From: an uncultured Bacteroidales bacterium
GTDB lineage: Bacteria; Bacteroidota; Bacteroidia; Bacteroidales; F082
Direction of reading: 5' to 3'
Length of the DNA: 64,000 nucleotides
NCBI GenBank assembly: GCA_905234455.1
Contig: CAJOIH010000009.1
Coordinates: forward strand, 21,909 to 85,908
Position numbers and translations under genes: made by a program. Every line of letters begins with the position of its first letter. The stretch's first letter is position 1. The notes beneath the pieces are model-generated. The model saw only the letters and a list, made by a program, of their open reading frames with translations. It searched no databases and was not told where the DNA came from. Of the stretch, positions 26,505 through 34,184 are shown piece after piece.

Positions 26505-28220
26505 ATGGCAAACTATTATAACGACAACCCGAACCTTGATTTCTATCTCGACCACCCGCTGATGAAGCGCATCGTCGAGCTGAAGGAACGCAACTTTGCG
26601 GATAAGGACAACTACGATTATGCTCCTGTGGATTACGAAGACGCGATGGAGAACTACCGCCGTGTCCTCGACATCACGGGCGACATCACCGGCAACATCT
26701 TGGAACCCAACTCCGAGAGCGTCGACCTCGAAGGTCCGCATCTCGAGAACGGCCGCATGATCTATGCCTCCAAGACAGTCGAAAACATCGATGCCTGCAC
26801 CAAAGGCGGCCTCTGGGGCGTCTCCATGCCGCGTCGTTACGGCGGTCTCAATCTGCCTATCACGGTCTTCTCTATGTTGAGCGAGATGGTGGCCAGCGCC
26901 GATGCGGGCTTCCAGAACATCTGGTCGCTGCAGTCGTGCATCGACACACTGTATGAGTTCGGCAACGAAGAGCAGCGCATGAAATACATCCCTCGCGTCT
27001 GCGCTGGCGAGACCATGTCGATGGACCTCACCGAGCCCGATGCCGGTAGTGACCTGCAGAGCGTCATGCTGAAGGCTACCTATAGTGAAAAGGACGGCTG
27101 CTGGCTGCTCAACGGTGTGAAGCGTTTCATCACCAACGGCGACTCCCACATCCATCTGGTGCTGGCCCGTTCCGAAGAAGGCACCAAGGACGGTCGTGGC
27201 CTCTCGATGTTCATCTACGACAAGCGCAATGGCGGCGTCACCGTGCGTCACATCGAGCACAAGCTGGGTATCCACGGTTCACCGACCTGCGAGCTGGTGT
27301 TCAAGAACGCCAAAGCCGAACTCTGTGGCGAGACCCGCATGGGTTTGATCAAATACGTGATGGCCCTGATGAACAGCGCCCGTCTCGGCATCGCCGCACA
27401 GTCGGTGGGTCTGGGACAAGAGGCTTACAACGAGGCATTGAAATATGCTGGCGAGCGTCAGCAGTTCCACAAGAAGATCATAGAATTCCCGGCCGTCTAT
27501 GACATGCTTTCCCGCATGAAGGCCAAGATCGACGCGGGTCGTTCGCTGCTCTACATGACCGCCCGTTATGTGGATGTCTACAAATGCTTGGAAGACATCC
27601 AGCGCGAGCGTCCGCTCACTCCTGAAGAGCGTGCCGAGCTCAAGAAATACAGCCGTTTAGCTGATGCCTTCACACCCATTGCCAAGGGCATGAACTCCGA
27701 GTATGCCAACCAGAACGCTTACGACTGCATCAGCATCCACGGCGGCTCAGGCTTCATCATGGAGTACAAGTGCCAGCGCCTTTACCGCGATGCCCGTATC
27801 TTCTCCATCTACGAAGGTACCACACAGCTGCAGGTGGTGGCTGCCATCCGTTACATCACCAACGGCACTTATCTCGGCATCATTAAGGAAATGCTTGAAA
27901 ACGAAGTCTCTGAAGACCTGAAACCTTTGCAGAACACGGTGCGCACCCTCGTGGAACTCTACGAGCAGAGCATCAACTATGTGAAGGGCGCCAACAACCA
28001 GGAGGTCCAGGATTTCTTGGCACGTCGTTTGTATGACATGACCGGCGACATCATCATGTCGTTGCTCATCCTCGATGATGCCACGCGCGCTCCGCACCTC
28101 TTCTCCCGCTCAGCCAACGTATACATCCACGCTGCCGAGGAAGATGTGATCGGCAAGAGCGTCTACGTGAAGAATTTCATCGAGGAGGACTTGGTGAATT
28201 TCAGGGCACAGGCACTTTAA
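26505..28220 (+). CDS. Acyl-CoA dehydrogenase
   Basis: A 571-residue flavoprotein that oxidises acyl-CoA to enoyl-CoA (or reduces the enoyl form under anaerobic conditions). Family motifs are MDLTEPDAGSDLQSVMLKA, KRFITNGDSHIHLVLARSEE and IHGGSGFIMEYKCQRLYRDA. The catalytic-base segment reads IYEGTTQLQVVAAI. It is longer than the 380-residue short-chain enzymes, with an N-terminal extension and about 110 extra C-terminal residues of helices, a size seen in other Bacteroidales. The operon link with etfBA indicates these are its electron partners. Confidence 0.94.
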   Translation: MANYYNDNPNLDFYLDHPLMKRIVELKERNFADKDNYDYAPVDYEDAMENYRRVLDITGDITGNILEPNSESVDLEGPHLENGRMIYASKTVENIDACTKGGLWGVSMPRRYGGLNLPITVFSMLSEMVASADAGFQNIWSLQSCIDTLYEFGNEEQRMKYIPRVCAGETMSMDLTEPDAGSDLQSVMLKATYSEKDGCWLLNGVKRFITNGDSHIHLVLARSEEGTKDGRGLSMFIYDKRNGGVTVRHIEHKLGIHGSPTCELVFKNAKAELCGETRMGLIKYVMALMNSARLGIAAQSVGLGQEAYNEALKYAGERQQFHKKIIEFPAVYDMLSRMKAKIDAGRSLLYMTARYVDVYKCLEDIQRERPLTPEERAELKKYSRLADAFTPIAKGMNSEYANQNAYDCISIHGGSGFIMEYKCQRLYRDARIFSIYEGTTQLQVVAAIRYITNGTYLGIIKEMLENEVSEDLKPLQNTVRTLVELYEQSINYVKGANNQEVQDFLARRLYDMTGDIIMSLLILDDATRAPHLFSRSANVYIHAAEEDVIGKSVYVKNFIEEDLVNFRAQAL

Positions 28221-28230
28221 AACAATTGAT

Positions 28231-28755
28231 ATGAAGCGTATTTTATTAATAGTCAGTTTATTAATATTTTCATCAACGGTATTTTCACAACAAAGCTTTG
28301 ACACTGATTTCATTCAGACCAAAGTGGTGAAAGTTTCAGGTAAGACAACGGAGAAAGCTGGTCATCTCGTCTTCGACGGGCACGACCAGCTTTCCATGGT
28401 CTACACGGAACCCGAAGGGGATTATTTCAATATTGAAGGCAATCAGGTGAAGATCAACCTCGACGGGAAGAAGGCGGAGCTCAACGCCGACAAGGTGAAG
28501 ATGGTCAAGCTGCAGCGTGCCACGTTGCTGAACTGCCTCTCGGGTAACTGGGAGCAGGCGGCTACCGACAACAACGCCGAAGTGACCACCGAAGAGGAGA
28601 ATGGCTTCACCACCATCACCTTGACTGCCAAGGGCAAGATCCCGAGAGGGGGCTACTCCTCCGTCATATTAAAATACGGCACCGACGGGGTGCTCGTCAA
28701 AATGGTACTTGAAGAGGCCGTCGGTGCCATTAACACCTACGAAATGAGCCATTAG
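28231..28755 (+). CDS. LolA-like outer-membrane lipoprotein carrier family protein
   Basis: A 174-residue exported protein with a signal peptide (MKRILLIVSLLIFSSTVFSQ). The body pattern, FIQTKVVKVSGKTTEKAGHLVFDG then LSMVYTEPEGDYFNIEGNQV (shown in two pieces), is that of LolA-like half-barrels, which carry lipid-modified proteins across the periplasm. It lies 10 bp after the acyl-CoA dehydrogenase and may share its transcript. The assignment is from the overall strand pattern, so a different periplasmic beta protein remains possible. Confidence 0.6.
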   Translation: MKRILLIVSLLIFSSTVFSQQSFDTDFIQTKVVKVSGKTTEKAGHLVFDGHDQLSMVYTEPEGDYFNIEGNQVKINLDGKKAELNADKVKMVKLQRATLLNCLSGNWEQAATDNNAEVTTEEENGFTTITLTAKGKIPRGGYSSVILKYGTDGVLVKMVLEEAVGAINTYEMSH

Positions 28756-28767
28756 GCCCTTCGTGGT

Positions 28768-30270
28768 TTATTCTTCCGGGTAATAAGCGTTGTAAATGGT
28801 CTCCAGGATGTCGTGGAACTGTTCCATGGTTCCGTCCTCATTGCGTCGTGCCCACCAGTAGAGGAACATCTCGCCGGTGTTGCCGTAGACGTAGCTGCCG
28901 TCTTCGAGGTCGAGTTCACCCAATAACTCGCATGAGGGACATTCTCCCCAGTCAAGGTAAATATTGCCATTCCGGAATAGGATGTCCTTAAGGACGGCTT
29001 GTTTGTCGGAACAGATTTTGGGGTCGTTCATGCCGTCGTAAAGACCTCTCATGATAAACATTTGGCGTTTGAGGTACTCATCGACGAGGGGGCGGGTGCT
29101 TTCTACAAATTTCTTGTCGGCAACCACCTTCTTGGCCAGATTGCCGAGGTAGGTGACGGCTTCGGGGTTATAGTGGCCAAAGTCATCGTCGTCTTCCAGT
29201 TCCCAACGATTGTAGTGGTGGGGTCCTGACACATAAAGGTCACAGGGCAGCATGCGGTTGAGGCTGTAGAGCGAGACGAGTGAGAAGAGATGGCCACCTG
29301 TCACACGGATGCCGCATTCCGGCCAATAGTCGAACTCGTTCCCCAGCACCAGCTCGGTCTTGTCGAGGTTTTTGACTGCGTTGCGGATGATCTCAACGGC
29401 GTCTTTTTCTTTGATGCGATCAGCGTCGGCAATGGGATCGTCATCGTCCAAGTCGCAGGTATAGACGGTCTCGCCCGTATCTCCATCATACCACCATCCT
29501 TCGTCTCCTTCGAACCATTCACCTTCGTACATGTTGTAATACTTTTCTGTCTCATAAACATATTCGGGATGATATGCCTTGAAAATGGTGCTGAGGCCTT
29601 GGTAGAACTGGTCGATGGTGCCGTCTCTCCAACGTCTGGCCCACCAGTAGTAGAACTCGTAGTTGAAGCCCCAATACACGTAGGAATCATCGTTGTCGAT
29701 TTCTGGTATCTGAACGTTGTTCAGGTAATAGTAGAGCTCTTCGCTGTAGCCATAGTTGTCGATCGATTGGCCGAACAGGTAGTCGCGGTAGTCCTTGTCG
29801 GTAATCATATCATCATACATCAGGTCGTGGATCACCATCATGCAGAGCATCTGGCGGTAGAGATATTTGTCGACCAGCGGCTTGCTTGCTGCAACGAACT
29901 TCTTGTCGGAAACCACCTTCTGGGCGAGGTTGGCAAGGTATTCGATGGCCTTGGGGTTGTAATGTCCGAAGTCATCGCTGTAGAGGTTCCATTCGTTGTT
30001 GTGGTGCGGACCAGAGAGGTATAGCTGGCAGGGAAGCATGGACTGGAGTTCTTCTAAGGAGATGAGCGAGGCAAGATGGCCGCCGATGTTACGGATGCCG
30101 CCATCCGGCCAGTAATCGTATTCCCAATCAAGGGTCAGATGGGTGTTGCCAAGTTCCATGGCAGCTTCCTTGAAGCGGTCTGCGTTCTTGTCGCCACATG
30201 AGCTGAACGCAAAGACAAAGGTGATGGCCGCAAGGGCCAGGACCGATTTGCAAAGGGTAGAATTCTTCAT
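28768..30270 (-). CDS. Lipoprotein of unknown function with two tandem homologous domains
   Basis: A 500-residue lipoprotein (signal peptide ending FAFSSCGD, lipid Cys25). It contains two copies of an unrecognised domain. Copy 1 (about 40-235) has EYDYWPDGGIRNIGGHLASL, LPCQLYLSGPHH, DDFGHYNPKAIEYLANLAQK and YYWWARRWRDGTIDQFYQGL. Copy 2 (about 300-497) repeats these as EFDYWPECGIRVTGGHLFSL, LPCDLYVSGPHH, DDFGHYNPEAVTYLGNLAKK and LYWWARRNEDGTMEQFHDIL. An acidic linker with many Asp joins the copies. Conserved His, Trp, Tyr and Asp residues could form a binding site, but I do not recognise the family. Confidence 0.85.
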   Translation of the reverse strand: MKNSTLCKSVLALAAITFVFAFSSCGDKNADRFKEAAMELGNTHLTLDWEYDYWPDGGIRNIGGHLASLISLEELQSMLPCQLYLSGPHHNNEWNLYSDDFGHYNPKAIEYLANLAQKVVSDKKFVAASKPLVDKYLYRQMLCMMVIHDLMYDDMITDKDYRDYLFGQSIDNYGYSEELYYYLNNVQIPEIDNDDSYVYWGFNYEFYYWWARRWRDGTIDQFYQGLSTIFKAYHPEYVYETEKYYNMYEGEWFEGDEGWWYDGDTGETVYTCDLDDDDPIADADRIKEKDAVEIIRNAVKNLDKTELVLGNEFDYWPECGIRVTGGHLFSLVSLYSLNRMLPCDLYVSGPHHYNRWELEDDDDFGHYNPEAVTYLGNLAKKVVADKKFVESTRPLVDEYLKRQMFIMRGLYDGMNDPKICSDKQAVLKDILFRNGNIYLDWGECPSCELLGELDLEDGSYVYGNTGEMFLYWWARRNEDGTMEQFHDILETIYNAYYPEE

Positions 30271-30293
30271 AGTTCTTGTTGTTTTAGGTGAGC

Positions 30294-30301
30294 CAAAAGT
30301 A
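30294..30301 (-). promoter_or_regulatory. -7 box of the duplicated lipoprotein gene
   Basis: TACTTTTG on the minus strand, 23 bp before the ATG at 30270. Confidence 0.65.
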
Positions 30302-30350
30302 CAATTTTTATGAATTCTGAGAAACTCAAGCGAAAAAAACTTTTTTTATT

Positions 30351-30358
30351 TATCTTTG
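30351..30358 (+). promoter_or_regulatory. -7 box of the C10 protease gene
   Basis: TATCTTTG, 24 bp before the ATG at 30383, in a divergent intergenic region. Confidence 0.7.
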
Positions 30359-30382
30359 CACCTCAATACTAATTAAAGGAAA

Positions 30383-32731
30383 ATGAAAAAACTATCTCTT
30401 CTTTTAGGCCTGATGGCCATGATGGCTTTGGGACTGCAAGCCGGTCCTGTTGACCAACAAAAAGCCCAGTCGCTGGGAACCCGTTTCATGAGCACCACTG
30501 CTGTCGCACAGCGCACGGCCGACATCCAGCTCAACCTGGTCTCGGTGGCCTTCGACCGCTCTGGCGTCGATTACTATGCCTTTAACGTCAGGGGCGACAA
30601 CGGTTTTGTGATCGTTGCCGGCGACGATTGTGTGAAGCCCATTCTGGCCTATTCCACCTCGGGTGCCTTCAACCCCCAGGATGTGTCGGATGGCTTTGCC
30701 TTCATGCTCAACAGCTATCGCGAGGAGATCCATTATATCCGTGACCATCAGCTGAGCGCTACGCCCGACATCGTGGCCGAGTGGGATGCGGTCGCCAAAA
30801 GCGGACAAATCAAAAATGGCCGTCAAGCACGCGCCGTGGTGGGTCCGCTGTGTCAGACCACCTGGCACCAGAACTACCCCTACAACAGCCAGTGCCCTGA
30901 AGACGAAGAAGGCCACGGTGGCCATGTGTATGCAGGCTGCGTGGCTACCGCCATGGCCCAGGTGATGAAGTTCTGGGATTGGCCGGCACAGGGAACGGGA
31001 TCCTATTCTTATAACCCTAGTGGATACCCCCAGCAGACCGCCAACTTCGGCGAGACGGAGTATCATTTCGAACTCATGCCGCTGGCGATCGACTCCACCA
31101 GCACCGAAGACGAAATCTTCTATATCGCCCAACTTCAGCACCATTGCGGCATCGCCGTTGACATGCAATATGGCAACAATGGCAGCGGTGCCTATTCCGG
31201 TGATGTGCCACCTGCGTTGAGCAATTACTTCAGGTATACCACCCAAGAGTATGAAACCTTGAGTTTTTGGGGCTTCAATTGGTACACCATCGAACAATGG
31301 ACCCAAATGCTGAAGGACGGTGGCCTCGACGAGCACCTGCCGCTCTATTATAGTGGCTCCGACGACAATGGCGCTGGTGGCCATGCCTTCGTGTGTGACG
31401 GCTACGATGAGAACGACTATTTCCATTTCAACTGGGGATGGAGCGGCCGCGACGACGCCTGGTGCCCCATCGGTGCGCTCAATACCACCAAATACGCCTT
31501 CAACGACAACAACAGCTACATTGGCCATATCCTTCCTTCGTCGACCGACTATTATCTGAGAGCCGACAGCGTAGCCGATTTCACCGTGGTCGAGAATGCC
31601 ACGATGAACGGAGTACTGCTCAACTGGAATAACCCCACAACGGATCTGAACGGCAATGCCCTGTCGTCCATCGATGCCGTCACCATCCGCCGCAACAACC
31701 AAGTGATTGCCACTTTGACTGATGCCGGAGTGGGCGCTTCCATGAGCTATACCGACGAAGGCCTCGAGCCGGGTCTTTACGAATATGCCATCTATGTGTC
31801 CACCAGCGCCGGCATCAGCCGCAACGTCTATCGTTCCATCCTGGTGGGTGAGAAATGTACTGTCGTTTTCGAACTCCATGACGAGGGCGGCGACGGTTGG
31901 AAAGGCGCTTCCATCAGCGTGACTTCCGAGAGTGGCCAACGTATTGCCATCATCACCATGACCGAGGGCTCCGAACTGACTGCTTCCGTCCCGCTGCTGC
32001 AACAAAATCTTAACTTCATCTGGAACCACGGCTGGTATCATACCCAAGCGGCCTACGACACCGATTACGAATGCTTCTTCACCATCTATGACAGCGATGG
32101 CAATGAACTTTTCACCTCGGGTGAGTTGGAAGGCGGCATCTTCTTGACCTACGAGAACAGCTGCGATGGATCGCTGTCATGCTATCCCGTTCGCGAACTT
32201 GATGGTGGATACCAATGGCATCATGGCGAGGAGTTCGGTGCCGCCATCACTTGGCTGAAACCCGTCATTACCACCAACCTCGACCATTTCAATGTGGTCC
32301 GGACCACTGGCGCAAACCAAGGTGAATTGGTGGCTGAGATTCCGTTTGACGGCAGCAGCCGCTATGGGTATTTCGATAACACCTACGGCATCACGCCGGC
32401 CGATACCTATTATTCCGTCAGCAGCGTCTATATAAGAGGTGACGAACAATGTGAGTCAGAATCCATGGATGTGTTGATTCATATTACTGATGTCGCTGAG
32501 AATGACGCCGATCTCCACATTTATCCCAACCCGACTTCGGGCCAGCTTCATATCGAAGGTCAAGGCACGATGCGCATCATGGTGTCGAACCTTGTCGGAC
32601 AGAAACTCCTTGAGGTGGAGATGGATGACCAAGCTGTTGTGGATCTCAGCCGTTTCGGCCAGGGTGTGTATATGCTCCGCATTGAGACTTCTAATGGCGT
32701 CACCATCCAAAAGGTGAGTGTCAGGAAGTAA
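30383..32731 (+). CDS. Streptopain-family (C10) cysteine protease with Spi propeptide and T9SS sorting domain
   Basis: A 782-residue secreted protease. Signal peptide MKKLSLLLGLMAMMALGLQA. The Spi inhibitor-like propeptide spans about 21-140. The C10 catalytic domain (about 150-390) has the nucleophile Cys186 in YAGCVATAMAQVM and His334 in GAGGHAFVCDGYD, followed by FHFNWGWSG. Fibronectin-like and jelly-roll segments follow (about 395-690). The C terminus (about 710-782) is a T9SS type A sorting domain: LHIYPNPTSGQLHIEG to IQKVSVRK. It is a relative of streptopain SpeB and Prevotella interpain. Its 3' end overlaps the convergent radical SAM gene by 11 bp. Confidence 0.94.
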   Translation: MKKLSLLLGLMAMMALGLQAGPVDQQKAQSLGTRFMSTTAVAQRTADIQLNLVSVAFDRSGVDYYAFNVRGDNGFVIVAGDDCVKPILAYSTSGAFNPQDVSDGFAFMLNSYREEIHYIRDHQLSATPDIVAEWDAVAKSGQIKNGRQARAVVGPLCQTTWHQNYPYNSQCPEDEEGHGGHVYAGCVATAMAQVMKFWDWPAQGTGSYSYNPSGYPQQTANFGETEYHFELMPLAIDSTSTEDEIFYIAQLQHHCGIAVDMQYGNNGSGAYSGDVPPALSNYFRYTTQEYETLSFWGFNWYTIEQWTQMLKDGGLDEHLPLYYSGSDDNGAGGHAFVCDGYDENDYFHFNWGWSGRDDAWCPIGALNTTKYAFNDNNSYIGHILPSSTDYYLRADSVADFTVVENATMNGVLLNWNNPTTDLNGNALSSIDAVTIRRNNQVIATLTDAGVGASMSYTDEGLEPGLYEYAIYVSTSAGISRNVYRSILVGEKCTVVFELHDEGGDGWKGASISVTSESGQRIAIITMTEGSELTASVPLLQQNLNFIWNHGWYHTQAAYDTDYECFFTIYDSDGNELFTSGELEGGIFLTYENSCDGSLSCYPVRELDGGYQWHHGEEFGAAITWLKPVITTNLDHFNVVRTTGANQGELVAEIPFDGSSRYGYFDNTYGITPADTYYSVSSVYIRGDEQCESESMDVLIHITDVAENDADLHIYPNPTSGQLHIEGQGTMRIMVSNLVGQKLLEVEMDDQAVVDLSRFGQGVYMLRIETSNGVTIQKVSVRK

Positions 32732-33647
32732 ACAACCGTCCCTGCCACGTTTCCCGCTCCTCCATGCGTGCTTCGATTTTTTGAAGCACCTGGTCGTAGC
32801 GTAGCTTCATCCAAGGTTCCGCAATCAGGTATCTTGGGGGTACCTCGCCGGCGAAGCGTTCGATGACGACCGTGGGGTTGAGGCGTTCGGCAAAGTCGAT
32901 GACGAAATCGATGTATTCTTCTAAATCAAAGAGATGGAATAACTCAGGATGTTGCTGGAACTCCATGGCCATCGGTGTGTCCCTGAAGATCTGCAACTGA
33001 TGGAACTTCACCATGGTTAAGGGTAGCTGTGCGATGACGTCGGCGGCGTCGAGCATCATGGTCTTGGTCTCGCCGGGCAGCCCGAAGATGAAATGCGCCC
33101 CGCAAGGGATGCCATGTTCGGCAGTCATGCGGATGGCCTGTTCAGCCGTGGCGAAGTCATGCCCTCGGTTGACCCGCCTCAGGGTCTCGTCGTAAACGCT
33201 CTCCACCCCGTATTCCAGCATGACATAATGCGTCTTCTGGAGATCGTTGAGATGGTGGAGTAGGGGCTCGTCGACCAGATCAGGTCTCGTGCCGATGACA
33301 ATGCCAACGATTTCGGGGATCTCCAGGGCTTGTGCATAGATTTTTTGGAGCTTTTCGAGTGGCTTGTAGGTGTTGGAATATGGCTGGAAATAGGCGAGAT
33401 ACTTGCTTGCCTTGCGATGGCGCCGCTGGTGGAACTCGATGCCTTCCTCGATCTGCTGGCGGATGCTTTTTTCAGGTTTGCAGTAGGAAGGGTTGAAGGC
33501 GGCGTTGCTGCAGAAGGTGCAGCCACCGGTGCTGAGGGTGCCGTCGCGGTTGGGACAGGAGAAGCCGGCGGCGACGCTGATTTTCCGGATGGGGGAGGCG
33601 AAAAGGGTCGAGCAATAGTTGGAGTAGGAGTTGAAGCGGCGGATCAT
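32721..33647 (-). CDS. TIGR01212-type radical SAM protein (YhcC-like)
   Basis: A 308-residue radical SAM protein. The cluster motif is CPNRDGTLSTGGCTFC, in the spacing of the YhcC/TIGR01212 family (Cys, 12 residues, CxxC). Further landmarks are YFQPYSNTYKPLEKLQKIY, IVIGTRPDLVDE, MLEYGVESVYDETLRRVNRG and GLPGETKTMMLDAADV, all near-universal in that family. The start MIRRFNSYSNY at 33647 is chosen because the longer open frame upstream runs through a repeat element and a tRNA gene. Its biochemical role is not settled. The ATG is 4 nt from a -7 box. Confidence 0.92.
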   Translation of the reverse strand: MIRRFNSYSNYCSTLFASPIRKISVAAGFSCPNRDGTLSTGGCTFCSNAAFNPSYCKPEKSIRQQIEEGIEFHQRRHRKASKYLAYFQPYSNTYKPLEKLQKIYAQALEIPEIVGIVIGTRPDLVDEPLLHHLNDLQKTHYVMLEYGVESVYDETLRRVNRGHDFATAEQAIRMTAEHGIPCGAHFIFGLPGETKTMMLDAADVIAQLPLTMVKFHQLQIFRDTPMAMEFQQHPELFHLFDLEEYIDFVIDFAERLNPTVVIERFAGEVPPRYLIAEPWMKLRYDQVLQKIEARMEERETWQGRLFTS

Positions 33648-33651
33648 GGGG

Positions 33652-33659
33652 CAAAGATA
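33652..33659 (-). promoter_or_regulatory. -7 box of the YhcC-like gene
   Basis: TATCTTTG on the minus strand, only 4 nt (CCCC) before the ATG, so a leaderless message is likely. Confidence 0.65.
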
Positions 33660-33716
33660 CACAAATAATTGGGATGAAGAGGCGGGGGGGGATCGACCGA
33701 TGAGCGGGCGATCACG

Positions 33717-33900
33717 CGGGATTACCGAGCTGCGCTCGGTGATCCCGGCGGGGGCCCTTACGTTGGTGCGAAGTCGGCTGGGCGGAGCCCAGCCTGGGGC
33801 TTCACTGTATGGGGCGGCCGGCCTCAAGAGCGGGGCTCTTGGGCCTGCTGCCCCATACAGTGAAGCCGGCCCGCAATAGCGGGCCGGCTTCGCACCAACG
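33717..33900. repeat. Nested GC-rich inverted-repeat element abutting tRNA-Ser(CGA)
   Basis: The 538-bp gap between the radical SAM gene and the GWxTD gene holds this element and two tRNAs. Arms seen: 33717-33747 (CGGGATTACCGAG against CTCGGTGATCCCG); outer pair 33761-33773 with 33888-33900 (CGTTGGTGCGAAG, perfect 13 bp); hairpin 33776-33794 (GGCTGGGC); pair 33798-33815 with 33850-33867 (GGCTTCACTGTATGGGGC, perfect 18 bp); hairpin 33863-33890 (AAGCCGGCCCGC stem, AATA loop). Some stems exclude others, so alternative folds exist. The element ends exactly next to the tRNA 3' base. No open frame in it looks real. Confidence 0.8.
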
Positions 33901-33986
33901 CGGAAAGAAAGGGATTCGAACCCTTGGAACGCAAAGCGTTCAACGGTTTTCGAGACCGCCCCGATCGACCACTCCGGCATCTTTCC
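33901..33986 (-). tRNA. tRNA-Ser (anticodon CGA)
   Basis: On the minus strand it begins GGAAAGATGCCGGAGTGGTC and ends with the paired 3' acceptor arm TCTTTCC plus G. The anticodon stem-loop GCGGT-CTCGAAA-ACCGT gives CGA. The T arm is AGGGTTCGAATCCCT, and a long variable arm (GAACGC against GCGTTC) is typical of serine tRNA. CCA is not encoded. Confidence 0.95.
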
Positions 33987-34027
33987 TGGTCAAAAATAAA
34001 AGCGACCTGAGCCGCTCTCTTAAGCTG

Positions 34028-34112
34028 CGGAGACAGAGGGATTCGAACCCCCGAAGCCTTTCGGCTTAACGGTTTTCAAGACCGCCGCTATCGACCACTC
34101 AGCCATATCTCC
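34028..34112 (-). tRNA. tRNA-Ser (anticodon UGA)
   Basis: On the minus strand it begins GGAGATATGGCTGAGTGGTC. The anticodon stem-loop GCGGT-CTTGAAA-ACCGT gives UGA. The T arm is GGGGGTTCGAATCCCTC, with a long variable arm (AAGCC-GAAA-GGCTT). The acceptor arm GGAGATA pairs with TGTCTCC. It lies 41 bp upstream of tRNA-Ser(CGA) and is probably cotranscribed with it. CCA is not encoded. Confidence 0.95.
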
Positions 34113-34116
34113 GCTG

Positions 34117-34165
34117 CAAAAGTACAAGCATTTCTGCCAAAAAAAAATTTTTTTTGCTACCTTTG
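34117..34165. promoter_or_regulatory. Divergent promoter between the tRNA-Ser pair and the GWxTD gene
   Basis: On the minus strand TACTTTTG (34117-34124) faces the tRNAs. On the plus strand TACCTTTG (34158-34165) faces the GWxTD gene, 19 bp before its ATG. Between them is a perfect A8T8 palindrome (34140-34155), probably a bent, nucleoprotein-friendly upstream element shared by both. Confidence 0.7.
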
Positions 34166-34184
34166 CAGCATCAATGGCAATCCT

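Noticed and set aside
30404..32047. 547-codon open frame opposite the C10 protease gene
   Set aside because: Same reason; the sense strand has signal peptide, active-site Cys/His and T9SS domain.
33648..33980. N-terminal extension of the YhcC-like protein through the repeat element and tRNA
   Set aside because: The family starts at MIRRFNSYSNY, a promoter lies directly upstream of it, and the extension would translate a tRNA gene.
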